Shown: piece by piece, positions 10,950 to 22,973 of the stretch
How the letters are laid out: every line of letters starts with the position of its first letter
Numbering within the stretch: the first letter of the stretch is position 1
Source: Protonemura montana
Lineage: Eukaryota > Arthropoda > Insecta > Plecoptera > Nemouridae
Length of the DNA stretch: 64,000 nucleotides
Assembly (NCBI GenBank): GCA_947568835.1
Contig: OX387607.1
Location: 17,882,277-17,946,276 of the forward strand
Direction: 5' to 3'
The notes under the pieces: generated by a model
Databases searched by the model: none
Told to the model about the DNA's origin: nothing
Seen by the model: only the letters and a program-made list of their open reading frames with translations
Made by a program: the position numbers and the translations under genes

Positions 10950-13570
10950 AAGTGAGCTCTCTTTCTCAGTCGATACTTAAGAGGTTCAGTTCTTCGCGCT
11001 AATCTATTCCATTTTAGCGCTTATTACCTAGCACCACCAATTCCGATATCCCTTAAACATCTTATTTGTCATCCCCTTTAACCCCCTTTTAATCAAACTG
11101 CTGTGCTCTGCAATATTAGTACAGATGTTTATTTCTGTATCTGAATTGAAATCTACTTGTGTTAATATTTATTTATTGACATGTTTCACTGTTGACACTA
11201 GTTCAATTAAAAAGGTAATATTAATATTAATTCGTACGCACCCCTTGATAACAGTTTGTAGTTGTGACTGCAGATCGAACGATATGAGGATGCCATCTTC
11301 ATTCTCCTCCGTTATTTGGAAACCCGCATCCAATGCTGGGACCGCCTCATAAAACTGGTGCACAGTCTCTGGGCAAGCGTTTCCTTCCGGTAACGCGGCG
11401 GCAGACATCAGAAAAAGAAAATCACGCGAGCACTCCGCTGCAATTTTGTGCCGGCGTTTCGAAGCACTCAAAGCACAGCATTCAAACAAAGGACCGTTTG
11501 GCATCACCGTCACTGTCTGATGAGCTGGTGATAAAAGAGCTTTCTGGAGAGCCACAAACAATGATATTGGCGTCTTCATCACTATTGGCAGTTGAATTAT
11601 AAATAGGTGCAAAGTGGAGGGTGGGGATATTTGCGATAGTGATGGGTCACGGTGTCTTGGGTGTATCGTTTACATGTCCGTCTCAGTGGTATCACGGTGG
11701 CTGTTAACAAAGAAACAGATGGGCCTCGGCCGTCATTATCATTGTCAAAAAAGTCACGATTTTCTTTTCTGCATTTTCTTGAATTTCGAGTCGAATCTGA
11801 ATTCGGCTCCGATCTCGAGCTGTTTGATATGCATGGATCTGGGTTTTGAATTGTTTGTCTTTCCTCACCCGGCGATGGCAAAAAGTTGACACTTTCTGGA
11901 CCTTCACTTGTGTTATCACTAGATTCTGATTCAATAGATGCTTCCGATCCTGAGCCCGTATCCACGGTGGCTTCAACCGAGCTTCTCAGCGGTGGAACGA
12001 TCACTGCTATCGTGTGATCCACATCCTCTGGGCGCACAATTCAGGGCCCACGCCTAGCGGTGAAGGGTAGGTGGTGTACAAAAAACTTGTGTACAAAAGA
12101 CGACGCTTTTTGCCCGATATATGTTACGAAATTTAACCCTGATTTCATGGCCCAGATATTCATTTAGCACGCCTTCAATGATGTTCGTAACCCGCGTTAA
12201 TTTAACTGCTTTGCAGCTATGCTGTAGTACTGTTTTCTTTTCTTGACGTTCTTTTAAAAATAGAGATTTTATCAATCAGAACCGATAACGACATAACATG
12301 AAAGTTGATACATCTTAGAATCGTTGTAACGATCATTGATTAACATTAATCGTTGCCTAGTTCCTAGATTCGTGCGTTTAAGAGCTTTCAACCCTGCCCA
12401 GTGCTGTACTTTTGCCCCCGAGTTCTGTGTGTGTAGCGGAATATAGCCATGCTGCCAGCCAGATGTAGGTACTAGCACTTTTCTGGCTCGCCTAGAAATT
12501 GTACACTTGTGAGGTGCACATAATGCGCTACAGGCCTCTAGCAACGTGCGTCTGGGAAATATCTCTGATGAGTATTGGACCATGGATGGGGCCCAAGCGT
12601 TCTTGCCTCGGTTAGTTCCATCTAGAAGTGGCGATACTGGGTGACGATCCCTCGGGGGAATGTGCCGACGCTCGCAGTGTGGTCCTGTCCCTATTACCCG
12701 TTCCAAATATTTGAGTAAGTTGGATGGCCACAAACTAAATGCGAGCCAATGATTGGGCGACGGAGTCAAAAGTTGTGGAATCTGGAGAAGGAGCTTGAGG
12801 AATGCAAGAGAAAGACCAACAACGAAGCAGGAAAACGGCTGGGGCCGCTGGACTGAGCGGACACGATTGTGTCATCGTTTGGCAGACCAACAAAGAGACT
12901 GTCCCGTGCTACGACGCCGTCCCGAGCTACGCCGTCCCGAGCTACGACGCCGCCTTGAGCTGCGAGCCACCTCGAACGAAGCTGCGCCCACGCCTGGTCA
13001 ACATCGACATCGATGCACTGCTACATCGACGCTGTTGTACTCAAGTAACATTTGTATTTTTATTCTGGCCAGACAGCTAGCAAGGGACTTAGGCATCGTA
13101 TGTAATGATTTTGTTTTCGGAGTAAATTGGTTTTGTTTGTAAGCAGATGTTGGGTTAGTCAAAGTTTGTATCCCGCATCCTACCCCCTCGTGGGACCACC
13201 ACCGAGTGCGTCGGCGGCACTTACCGAAGCCATCGGGCGATCCAATGAGGAGTTCCGGGTTTGGGCTACTTGGTACTTACACACTCAATTGAATTTTAAT
13301 TTGCTTAGAACACTCGCTCTATTCTAGCCATGTTTTCAGCGATACCAGTAATTAAACTGAAATTAACCAATTCAGAAAATAAGCAATGTTTCACAAATCT
13401 GCGTTATTGCATGTTGCCCGTTGCAGGAACACTGCGTCGTTATATTTCACAATTTTTTCGAAGTAGTGTTGTCACAACGACCCGTACGCATAATGACGTA
13501 AATCTTTCCTTAGAAAAGAAATTACATTTTACATTTTCATCAGAGGGCTTTGCGACAGGATTTCTCCAAT
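10950..13570. other. No gene recognised
   Basis: There are several overlapping open frames of 90-165 codons on both strands, including a Ser/Glu-rich minus-strand frame at 11597-12037 and another at 12272-12769. None shows a domain I know, and both strands are open at the same places. A short imperfect repeat of a CCCGAGCTACGACGCC-like unit lies at about 12905-12955. I do not call a gene here. Confidence 0.3.
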
Positions 13571-13573
13571 AAT

Positions 13574-13715
13574 CCACGCTGTCGAGAAGTTGACAATTGC
13601 CCTCTGAGTACAAGACCCATCCAACAACCGCCACGGAGCCGAACCAAACCTGCGGTTACCCGTCCAATGTCTTTTCGGTGCATTGTTGCTTAACTTCGGT
13701 GTTTCCAATAATCAG
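13574..13715 (-). mobile_element. Fragment of the 5S-derived SINE
   Basis: The blocks ATCCACGCTGTCGAGAAGTTGA (compare the region near 10145 in the full copy) and, further right, TTGTTGCTTAACTTCGG followed by TGTTTCCAA match the body and the 5S head of the SINE in minus orientation. The part between them is shortened and diverged. I interpret it as an old, internally deleted copy. Confidence 0.5.
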
Positions 13716-14785
13716 TGCATCTAACAAGATAAACATTGATCTCCTTTGTGTGCTCTCCTTTCGCAAGTGCTTTTTTGCACCGTGCAAGATCTTGCAGATT
13801 GGAAAAAATAAGTTACCCACAACTGCAGAATTAACGCAAATTCGGTCATTTGCGCAGACAAAGAGTAAGGTATTAGAATTGAGTGTCTACGCTCAATTGA
13901 GTGTCGACTGCCTACGCACTCGGCGGCAGTAGCAACGCACTATGTAACAATTACCAGGAGTAGGCTAGTACCACAGTCTCAGTGGGGTAGTTGTACCAGG
14001 CATTTCACCATATTGTTTCATTCCTAAAACACCTTTAGGTTTGAAAGGAAACGAAATCCATGCTTACTGGCAAAGCATTTATAGTAGATCTAAAACTTTT
14101 CAATTCGCCGCCCGCGTATAATGAGCGGTCGTCACCATTGTGTTGTGTAGCTGAATAAGCTACAATTTTTCGAAGTGACGTTTGATTTAATACCCTTAAA
14201 GATCCAGTCTTGCCGAGCGCGACCGAAGCCTGGCCGACGCAGGTACACTGGCTTGGAAAAATGTTAGTGAGGTATCGAATAATGGTACATCTTAGAGTGG
14301 TGCGCACTGCGGCACTGTTAAAATATTTGTTGACCTTCTACATGAATTCCTCGAACATTTCCACTTGAAGTCGCACAGAGAATCACATTCAGTACGCACA
14401 GACGTGCGAGGGTCAGCACTTTTTGCGATTTTAAAAGGGATCTTTGTTCTGGTGCTGTCAAGATAAGAGATAATTTCACATTTGGCGACGGCAAAGACTA
14501 AGTCAAAAGACGTTGATAACTAAACATGTGACAGCTTGCAGTAGTCACATCCGGTCCCCCAGCTAACGTACCTCGACCCCTTCAAGGATAATTGGTACCA
14601 TCAGTAGAAGAGGCAATTTACACAGCAGCTAAATCTGTTGCGGAAAGAAACTTCGAAGCTTAAAAATGTACGGACAAATCAGGTAGAAAGGTAAGCCTTT
14701 GTTATTGGCACACCGGAATATATCCAGTCAAACTCCCAAGTCGAGTCCATTGAAAGTCGTCGTGAATGTTAAAGGGGTGTAAGCA

Positions 14786-15263
14786 ACACTGGTTCTCGTG
14801 TAATCACCGTAGTTGACCAACACTGTCCTGGGACAGGCATAGGATGGGTGAACATCATACACATGACCAGTTCTGTTCGGGAGAGAGGTTGGAGGGATGA
14901 AAGTTAAGCAACACTGCGCTGGGTCAGGTATTGGATGAGTGACCATCATACACATGACCAGTTCTGTTCGGGAGAGAGTTTGGAGGGATGAAAGTTAAGC
15001 AACACTGCGCTGGGTCAGGTATTGGTTGGGTGACCATCATACACATGACCAGTTCTGTTCGGGAGAGAGGTTGGAGGGATGAAAGTTAAGCAACACTGTG
15101 CTGGGTCAGGTATTGGATGGGTGACCATCATACACATGATCAGTTCTGTTCAGGAGAGAGGCTGGAGGGATGAAAGTTAAGCAACACTGTGCTGGGTCAG
15201 GTATTGGATGGGTGACATTCATACACATGACCAGTTCTGTTCGGGAGAGAGGTTGGAGGGATG
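14786..15263 (+). repeat. Tandem array of a 91-bp 5S rRNA-derived unit
   Basis: Starting near 14786 there is a 5S-like head (GGTTCTCGTGTAATCACCG, GTAGTTGACCAACACTG, GGATGGGTGAAC). The unit then repeats with an exact 91-bp period, with unit starts at 14899, 14990, 15081 and 15172 and the end at 15262. Each unit contains AAGTTAAGCAACACTG (A-box region), CAGGTATTGGATG and GGGTGACC (C-box region) or a one-base variant, and ends GAGAGAGGTTGGAGGGAT. Units differ by only a few bases. The array therefore presents at least four copies of the TFIIIA-type internal control region, and it appears to be an expansion of the front half of the neighbouring SINE. Confidence 0.85.
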
Positions 15264-15267
15264 AAAT

Positions 15268-17280
15268 ACCCCTCGCATTGCACGCGTTTGCAATTTGAAT
15301 CAGATTTCACACAAGTGATTTACATCGTTATGTTTTATGTAATATTTCCGGTTATTACTGTGAGGCAGTTGGTTGAATTGACCACAAGGCTTAACTTAAA
15401 GCAACTTTAATTTCGATAACCGCTTGATTCTGTTCTCGTTCTGAAAATCACTGCATGTTATTGAGTTGATAATCATGCCTGAGAGTTCGGCTACCAGCTT
15501 CACACAACCAAGTCGGTCTTCTTCGGGCATGTTCGCATTTAGTCGAGCAAGCCTGCCTCAGTACCGGAAGGTGCCGAGCAGGTTACTACACGACTAGCAT
15601 TGCTGAAAGTAGGGTTGAGCTGGATGTTTGCTAGCTCAGTTTTTCCTATTCTTGATTATTTGGTGCAATTACCAATTTAATTACAGTGTTGAACACGTTA
15701 ATTATCAACCCGCGTTTGCATCTGCTCTACTCTAACTTATCTTCTCTACCGAAAGCAATTTCAATAGCAAGTGCGTCGCAAGCATGGCAAGCACACATTC
15801 TCGCCATGGCTGCCGCAATGCGACGCAGATTTCCGAACAGAAGCGTGTGTGCGAACATCGGATTCTCAAAGAAATTCTAACGATTGTGTTGCGATTGCAA
15901 TCGACTATTGGGATGTTTTGCATTTGCGACACATCCTTCGATGATTTGCGATGAGAAAAACGCGGTATTTTACCTGAAAATTAAGAATGTTATCGAAATG
16001 AACAAGCAAGCGTGTGTAGGTGTGCATTCGAATATTCGCGACGATTGCAGTGCAAGCAAAATTCTTCACTTCTGCTGGACACCACGTTGATCGAGATTCG
16101 TTTTTGGTAAGGTTTTCCATTGCTGTAACTCAGTTCACTCTAGTTAGTTTGAAAACGAGCCATATTGTTGAATGCGTTGTGCTTGCCTAGTGAACGGCGT
16201 CATGATGCTTGGCAACTGTGCATCAAGTTATTTTGTATTTATTTATTTAGTTCGAGAGCTATTCCAAACGCGCTTCTATAATCGACGCGTCTATAAACCC
16301 CACTATTCATTCAAATGTACAAATTAATAGAATTCTTTTGAAGCTTTTAATTACTGGTTTTTTCGTTGGTCTCCTCTGCTGCCTTTTTGTTATTGGCAGT
16401 ACAGCTAACCCTTTTGCCAAATTCTCTTCATCACTCATCTTTGCACTTAAAAGAGGGAAAGATTTGATCGAACATGCCCTGGGTATCTAGTTATTTTAAG
16501 TTTAGTTAGAGTACTGGCGGTCTGAATCCGGGCCGTGTGGCTTGCCAACCCGCGGGATTTGAAGTCCGCAGACCCCGTGTTCAGGCCATTGTTGGTTCTA
16601 TTGTGTGTTTGCTTCTTATTGCTTGTTTGCTTCTTATTGCTTGTTATTTTAGCTAGCTACTTCTTTTACCTACATAGGTTAATTCAGGGACCGTTTTGCG
16701 ATACACTCTTGTCGGAGCAATAAATTCTAATAAAGCCTCTTGATTTTAGCCTGATGCTACAAAAGCTTTTTTAAAAATCTATGTAGATTTACTAAACTGA
16801 TTTAATAACATATGAAACTTATCTGTTTACATAGATGATCTGAACCCTTAATTCAAAATCTAAGCGGCCATCTGTTTGCTTGGTGATGATTTTTTTGACA
16901 AAAATATAATTTCTCTTTGTTTTGTTTTGCAGGCCAAGCAACCTGGTTCTGGTTCATGGTGCATCCCATTGAGAGGTCAACACTTTCCATCGAGGACATT
17001 TCTTCCACTGGAACATCCACCATATTTCACGGCGAGATGGAGCATCTACTAGTAGGGCAAGTGCCACTTGAAAGTTATTAATATGTTACCTCCATTTGGA
17101 TAAGATGTGCCACTCTCGTGAGAAGGTGGAAAATGTTCCAATATCAGGGCTCGCAGTGGTGTGGGGTCAAATGGCTACTGGCGGGATAACTTAGAATGCT
17201 AGTTTTGGTGATATAATGATCATAATAGTTTCTTACATGCTGGAATGTGCCCCATTGGCCGCACACTCTTTTCCCAGCGG
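15268..17280. other. No confident gene; one possible terminal exon at 16933-17082 (+)
   Basis: This is mostly AT-rich sequence. A possible plus-strand exon follows the acceptor TTTGTTTTGCAG at about 16932 and stays open for about 48 codons (Q-A-T-W-F-W-F-M-V-H, then F-H-G-E-M-E-H-L-L) to a TAA at about 17082. I recognise no family and could not find its upstream exons. A short tandem of TTGCTTCTTATTGCT-like units lies near 16606-16645. The ORFs on both strands at 15690-16120 look incidental. Confidence 0.25.
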
Positions 17281-17284
17281 ACAC

Positions 17285-17825
17285 TGGTATGATTTTTCCC
17301 TATTACGTAAAAGACTTGAATCATTTACAAAATGCAATTTCGAAATGAAAAAACAGGGCGTAAATATCGTACTATAAATTTAAGTACAATGTTATGTTTC
17401 GTCATATACATTTACAAGTAAATTACAGGCTAGATCAATTTCCTATGGAATTTTTAAATACGGTGAACGTCTTTCTCTGGACAATAATTTTTTACATGAT
17501 ATTTAAAAGTATCTACATTTTTGATTTCCTGTATCTCCTTTGGTAGCGTGTTGTATAAATGATCACCATTGCAGTGTAGTCCAGTTTCATATCAAGTTCT
17601 GTGCTGCTTGCTGGTTGGCAAGAGTTCGTTTCTAGTGTTATAAATATCCTTTGTTTTATACACGTATATACCCAACCCTTATCGCTGTGAAGGTAAATTA
17701 TTATTTTTGCTTTGTCAACTACTATTTCACTGTCTAAGTTAATTCCAAGGTATTTGATTCTCTTGTTGCTGGCAATGCATGTGATAAGAGATCCATCTGC
17801 GGTGATTATTGGGTTAGATTGATTT
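17285..17825 (-). mobile_element. LINE C-terminal/3' end fragment (in segment A)
   Basis: Read on the minus strand it contains Y-N-T-R-N-E-L-L-P-T-S, then Y-N-T-L-P-K-E-I-Q-E-I and F-K-Y-H-V-K-N-Y, the standard C-terminal end of CR1/Jockey-type ORF2 proteins, followed by an AT-rich 3' UTR. An almost identical copy lies at 33771-34330. The frame contains stops. Confidence 0.55.
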
Positions 17826-18589
17826 CAAGAAGGCGTTTTTCGGCCAATTGGAATCTTTCATTCACATTTTGAGTTCCTACGTTGAGGTACGTTGGCTTTG
17901 ATTGCAGCTACAGGTAGATTCATTCTATGTGTAAAGACAGTTTCAACAGTCTCGGGGTTTTCTCTAGCGGTACTTACTTTCTTTGCAAAGTCTATGTTGC
18001 GGCATTTTGTCCGCCGACAACTTGTGAAAGAAGGCTGCCCAGATTGCTATTTTCATTTTGTCAAAATACGAGTCAAAAAAAAAAGTGTGGGACGTACCTG
18101 GCTTTTAACATGTCGATGGACAAGCACAGATGGATGCACAGATTCACATCCAGCTCATTTTGGCCAAAAGTTGACTTAACTGGTTTTTACATTTGCCTCT
18201 TCAATTTGAGGAGGTTGGGTGAAACTAAAAGGCAGCTAGTGACCAGGAAGGCCTTAGCGGGTCAATTCCAGCACTGCCACCAGAATAATCACAGGTTTTC
18301 CGTTGATATTTCAATGAAAAACGAAACTTCGGAAGGAATGTAAAATTGGGGTTCCACAGACGGTATCCTGATTGGTATCCTGGTACACTATTTACTATTA
18401 CCTACTTAGTAATATTCAGTATGTGCAAAGTGACATTGTTTTGATGATGAGAATAGGTATCTTTAGAAGATTTAACATTAACCTAGCTGGCAGCGACATT
18501 GGCCGGCTAGTTCATGCCATAACATGGCCACTAGCTGTCCTCTGTTTGTGCAGAGTTTTAAACGCATCTAGGGAGTCTGTGTGTAGGTC

Positions 18590-19135
18590 AAGACTGGGGT
18601 TGTCTTGAATGAATTTGTCGTAGGGTTTTCTTTGTCCTGTTTAGGCAGGCGTGTTTGTGGATATCGATGCGGCTCTTTGTTTCCCTGAATGGGAGAGTGT
18701 TTCTCGTCTGTCTGCTGCGTACAAGGAAGTTAAGTCCTGCTAGTAATGATGGACAGTCAATGTTGTTGTTCGCAAGTTTATGTATGAAGCTAATGTCTGC
18801 GAGTTCCCTGCGAGTTGATAATGTAGGAATATTTATGTCAAAACAGTATTGCATGTAGTTGCAAGAGTGATCGTCGGAGTGGTTTTTTAAATTTAGCCAT
18901 TCAAGAAAGCGTTGAATGCGATCCACTTTGGCCGCGAGTGGACTGGTGGGGATTCCAGATGTGGGATTCATAATCAATAATCGGACGAATTGAAGAGAGA
19001 AACATATGTCTGTTTGTGGTTATTGAGAAGTTGGAGAGACAAAGTCGTTTAAGAAATCCAAACATTTTGAAAACTTTGAAGACTATTGTTATTACTTGTG
19101 ACTTGAAGGAAAGTTTTGAGTCAAAAATCACTCAT
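18590..19135 (-). mobile_element. Jockey/CR1 LINE reverse transcriptase C-terminal fragment
   Basis: The minus-strand frames give the region after the RT catalytic site: D-S-K-L-S-F-K-S, K-M-F-G-F-L-K-R, S-S-I-R-P-I-I-D-Y and S-H-I-W-N-P, then R-R-E-L-A-D-I-S-F-I-H-K-L and N-N-I-D-C-P-S-L-L. This matches the thumb/connection part of Jockey-like ORF2. A one-frame shift separates the two halves near 18900-18970. Related fragments are at 20500-21185 and 35026-35650. Confidence 0.8.
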
Positions 19136-19149
19136 AGGTCACGGATTAT

Positions 19150-19505
19150 CTATTTTTTTCGAGATACGCCCGTTGGGCCCTAGTCATCAGCGTCTGTACG
19201 TCCGTGCGGAGCTCGGAGCTGGCTTCGATCTGCGATGCAATTTGACCTAAATAGCTTTGATTCTTTCCGACACGAATAGAATGTCAGTGTCTGGAATATT
19301 GAAACAGATTATTTAGAGTCTGTTGTCTTTTGAGGTTCATGGTTGCAACCCATGCTTTCAGGTTATAATTGTTAACAAATACACTTTGCAGAACTTACCT
19401 TGGTCGCCTCGGACGGCACACGCTATCTGCCTTAATGCTAGTTTTCTTAAATTAATTTTCTTATAATTTATATCTCCACTATCCCATAGAATGGGATGCT
19501 GTTTG
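19150..19505 (-). pseudogene. Partial MADF-gene copy inserted in LINE fragment
   Basis: This repeats the 3' part of the MADF locus at 19745-20329 without its middle. The final codons (TTCGAGATACGCCCG on plus), the exon 2 boundary, the intron with GTTCATGGTTGCAACCC, the donor and the first part of exon 1 are shared. On the right it stops at the exon 1 sequence GGGATGCTGTTT and passes directly into LINE RT sequence. In the duplicate A' this same intron carries the hAT insertion. It is therefore a partial tandem duplicate and cannot encode the full protein. Confidence 0.6.
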
Positions 19506-19744
19506 AGAGATGCACCAGATGGAGAGTGCGGTTATGTCATCCTATAGAGCAGTCGCGTATTGGCCACCTATAATATTGGCAGATAGAGCTTTAAGTCGTC
19601 AGCGTACGCAAGATAATAATAATGAACACGAATGATGAGCTATTATGACACCTGTGGGCAAATGAAGGTTTTCATCGAATGGAGGAAAATAAAGAAACGA
19701 CACAAGTTAATGTTGGGTTCAGTCCGTTTACTAATTTTTCTTTT

Positions 19745-20329
19745 TTTCGAGATATGCCCGTTGGGCCCTAGTCATCAGCGTCTGTACGTCTGTGCGGAGC
19801 TCGAAGGCTTCCAATTCGGGCAGGCTCTCTAGCACCGACTCCAGTAAGCCACATAGACTTATGTTGCAGTTCCGCAACTGTGGAGGTGGAGGTGCCGGTG
19901 ACGCTCGTAGGAAATCTTCAAGCGCCTGGTCGGTCCTGTTCGAGATCTTTCTTCCTTCTTTCTTAGAGATCGTGTGCCCCCGGAACCGCTCGGAGCCAGC
20001 TTCGATCTGCGATGCAATTTCGCCTTAATTGCTTTTATTCTTTTTGACACGAATAGAATGTCAGTGTCTGGAATATTGAAACAGATTATTTAGAGTCTGT
20101 TGTCTTTTGAGGTTCATGGTTGCAACCCATGCTTTCAGGTTATAATTGTTAACAAATACTCTTTGCAGAACTTACCTTGGTCGCCTCGGACGGCACACGC
20201 TTTCTGTCTAAAGGCTAATTTTCTTAAATTAATTTTCTTATAATTGATGTCACCACTATCCCATAGAATGGGATGCTGTTCTAGAGCGACCACAATCAAT
20301 GCATCGTAAACGTTGTCACCTTCCGCCAT
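19745..20329 (-). CDS. MADF-domain (MADF-BESS-like) gene, two exons
   Basis: The proposed start codon is at 20329 (M-A-E-G-D-N-V-Y-D). Exon 1 (20329-20176, 154 bp) encodes the start of a MADF domain: L-I-V-V-A-L-E-Q-H-P-I-L-W-D-S and N-Y-K-K-I-N-L-R-K. It ends at the donor AAG|GTAAG. An acceptor ATTCCAG lies at about 20074. Beyond it one frame carries I-A-S-Q-I-E-A-G-S-E-R, then L-L-E-S-V-L-E-S-L-P-E-L and R-T-D-V-Q-T-L-M-T-R-A, similar to the C-terminal BESS-like end of this family, to a stop near 19738. The frame reached by simple splicing is a different one, so the copy may be broken or the splice site wrong. MADF proteins are DNA-binding factors and are common in transposon-derived gene families. 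The twin is at 39310-39898. Confidence 0.5.
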
Positions 20330-20499
20330 TTTCGTCGCACTGCCTTTGCTCACTGCCACCCTGATTGAGCTTAGAAGGCAGCGCCAAGTCGTGAACACGG
20401 CTAAAATGTTTAACCAAGTTAAAGACGCCTGAGTCGGCGACTCGAACTCGTGAACGTAGCCTTGGTCTCTGATTGGTCCAAATCCAAAGTCGCCAACTT

Positions 20500-21185
20500 C
20501 ATGTCACTGACATGGGAGACAAAGAAGTCAAGTCCTGCTAGTAACGACGGACGGTCAATGTTGTTGTTTGCAAGTTGATGTATGAAGCTAATGTCTGCGA
20601 GTTCCCTGCGAGTTGATAATGTAGGAATATTTATGTCGAAACAGTATTGCATTTAGTTGCAAGAGTGATATTCGGAGTGGTTTTTGAAATTTAGCCATTC
20701 AATAAAGCGTTGTTGAATGCGTTCCACCTTTGCCGTGAGTGTATTATGGTGGTGTTCCCAGATGTGGGATGCATAATCAACAATCGGACGAATTGAAGAG
20801 AGAAACATATGTCTGTTTGTGGTTATTGAGAAGTCGGGGAGACAATGACGTTTAAGAAATCCTAACATTTTGAAAACTCTGACGACTATTGATGTTACAT
20901 ATGATTTGAAGGAAAGTTTTGAGTCAATAATCACTCCTAGGTCACGGATTTCCCCTAGATGTTCTAGTGTGGTCCAATTGGCGAAATACTCTTTGGTGAC
21001 AGTCTTCTGCTCGAGGGATATAGCAAGAGATTTACATATTTTGGCATTCAGCTTTAATATCCGAAAGTCACACCAGATGGAAAGTGCGATTATGTCATCC
21101 TGTAGAACAGTTGTTTACTGGCCACCGATGATATTGGCGGATAGAGCTTTAAGTCGTCGGCGTACACGAGACACTTTGCATTCTT
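20500..21185 (-). mobile_element. Jockey/CR1 LINE RT fragment with YADD motif
   Basis: Minus-strand reading from about 21180: V-Y-A-D-D-L-K-A-L (the catalytic Asp pair), then a stop-interrupted stretch with D-D-I-I-A-L-S-I-W-C and L-N-A-K-I-C-K. It continues open through D-S-K-L-S-F-K-S-Y, K-M-L-G-F-L-K-R, R-P-I-V-D-Y-A-S-H-I-W and Q-R-F-I-E-W-L to L-A-N-N-N-I-D-R-P. It is the same family as 18590-19135 and extends further toward the catalytic core. It is inactive. Confidence 0.8.
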
Positions 21186-21199
21186 TATGCACTTCGAGA

Positions 21200-22565
21200 T
21201 GAATTTTCACCGAAATGAATGGATTCACTTTTATTATTTTATCTTTTATTAAATCATCTATTTTTTTTTAGCCTAGCCTGGTCGTTGCATGTTCGTACCC
21301 TGAACAGAGTACATTGATTTGGCGTTTCAATTTTAATTGATTTTATTTGTTAATAAATACAAATTATGTTTTGAAATATAATCTTGGAAGTCGAAACATA
21401 TTTTATTAGATAGGTAATGCACATGTCAATTCAACTTGTATGGCCAATTTGATGTTCTCGACCTTCTTGATGAGTAAAGTTTTTATCTGGCGTCGAGTCA
21501 GCTGTTTGGGTGGAGGGAAAGTGCGAGTGGTACAGGCCGGGAGGGGTGGGGGGTTCAAGCGACCAATCGGCTGCGTGGCTAGAGAGGTAGGGCGAGTGAG
21601 GGTAAGCTAAACCGTCTGGGAGCCGCGAGGGGAACATCGCCGCGGTTATTCAAACTAGCGCGGCAGGGTACAGCGGAGTAAATTCCCTAAAGTAGATCCC
21701 AAACGTTGGAACCGGCTTCGTCATTACCCGGAACCGACCCGGGTAGCTGAAGGCATCCCCACTGCAAAGTGTTTTTTCCTTTATTTTGCGGGGTAGTTTT
21801 TTTTGTCTAAAATTGGTCCCATAACAATGGCATTCTTTATTCCTATTTCTAACAAACCACGGCATGATTCATACAATCACGTGATGCATCAGCATGCTTT
21901 TACATCAAGTTAGCACGAATGCACTAAAATTAATGTTTCACGTGTTCATACAGTCGAATTTAAATTATGGGATCATAATTACGAAATTAAAATGTAGTTC
22001 GATGGCGTCAGAGGCGGTGGGGATGAAGCCCGCGTCTAGCTGAACGGTGTCTTGGTTAGCTTCTTCACACAAGCTTGCAGACGCCGGAAAGTATTCTTTG
22101 ACGACTCACCGCCCCAATGCAGTGGTGACATTGCTGGCATGTTGGCGCTCCCAAGTCAAAGTCGTCCTCCGCTCCGACTGCTATTTGAAGTACGTCAGGA
22201 TCCGACGGTGATGTTGTTTTTTTGGGGGGGTTGCAACAAGGCAGGATTTAGTATAGCCATTGAGGGAACGGTGGGTTTGAAATTTTTAGGAGGCATAATT
22301 GTGATGGTCTTGGAGGATGACAATGTTTTTGGGTGACTCTGTAGAGATTGTTTGGTAATTGTTTCCTGTGATTGATGGATGATGTGGATTCTTTTGATGT
22401 TCTCGCATCTTGTTCGTTGATTTTCTCCTGCCGCCCTATTCACGGCTCTCACTACCAGTGTTGCCAGATCATGGGAAAATTACCATTTTTATAAGAATTA
22501 AAGTTGCTTAATGGGAGAAAAGGAATTTTCTGCTATGACCCCTAAAATCATGGGGATATATATGT
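21200..22565. other. No recognisable gene
   Basis: There are only short frames, open on both strands (for example 21431-21637 and 22052-22452), with Pro/Ser/Thr-rich or low-complexity translations. No domain, repeat partner within the window, or convincing splice pattern was seen. Confidence 0.3.
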
Positions 22566-22569
22566 TTGA

Positions 22570-22965
22570 GAATTAATTTTTCCCGTTTATTTATTTATTC
22601 ATTTATTTACATCTTACAAGCGCACATAGTGTACATTGGCAAGGAATAATATTACATCTAGACTAATAGTAGTAGCTTAATACTATATTACTATACAATA
22701 GACTAGCATTTTTTTTAGGAACATCAGTTAGTGCACGCATTTAGCCTTCTCTTAAATGTTTTTGTTGTGCATTCATTTGATTTCTCCCTTATGGGGACTT
22801 CCAGCAGGTTCCACTCCCTAATGGTTCTGGCCAGGAAGGAGTTCCGGCCGACTTCTGTTCTGGAGCCTCTCTCCCTCAACCCCTGGCCATTTCTCTGACT
22901 GAGGCTTATCTCCATGCCAGCCCCTACCTCAGCCCACTGAGACTTGAAGTGCATCAACATACTTG
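22570..22965 (-). mobile_element. LINE 3' end, second family
   Basis: The minus strand is open over the end of a reverse-transcriptase-type protein: R-T-E-V-G-R-N-S-F-L-A-R-T-I-R-E-W-N-L-L, then T-K-T-F-K-R-R-L-N-A-C-T-N and a stop at 22724. A TTTATTTATT-type AT-rich 3' UTR follows on the left. This pattern (R..S F..RTI..WN.L followed by FK..L) is the usual LINE C terminus. A short related piece (GCATCAACATACTTGCCCCG) recurs at 57584-57605. Confidence 0.65.
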
Positions 22966-22973
22966 CCCCGACT

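Larger units (their letters stand above)
17285..20464. repeat. Segment A, duplicated as A' (33771-40047)
   Basis: The order LINE 3' end, YqaJ-gene-like remnant (18100-18345), LINE RT C terminus, partial MADF copy, complete MADF copy is repeated in the same order and orientation at 33771-40047. Identity is very high. The second copy differs by a 40-bp extra piece near 34355, scattered substitutions and the 3052-bp hAT insertion with its TSD. The offset is 16.5 kb before the hAT element and 19.57 kb after it. Confidence 0.85.

Noticed and set aside
11597..12037. Ser/Glu-rich minus-strand frame of 146 codons as a gene
   Set aside because: The opposite strand is open as well, there is no domain or splice context, and neighbouring frames overlap it.
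12272..13142. Overlapping frames at 12272-12769 and 12753-13142 as genes
   Set aside because: Their translations are irregular, without motifs. The plus-strand frame is mostly driven by a short repetitive GC-rich stretch.
14786..15263. Functional 5S rRNA gene cluster
   Set aside because: The units are 91 bp, contain only the middle part of 5S with substitutions, and lack the 3' third and the T-run terminator. They match the SINE family instead.
20876..21202. Plus-strand frame at 20870-21202
   Set aside because: It is the antisense of the LINE reverse transcriptase with the YADD motif.
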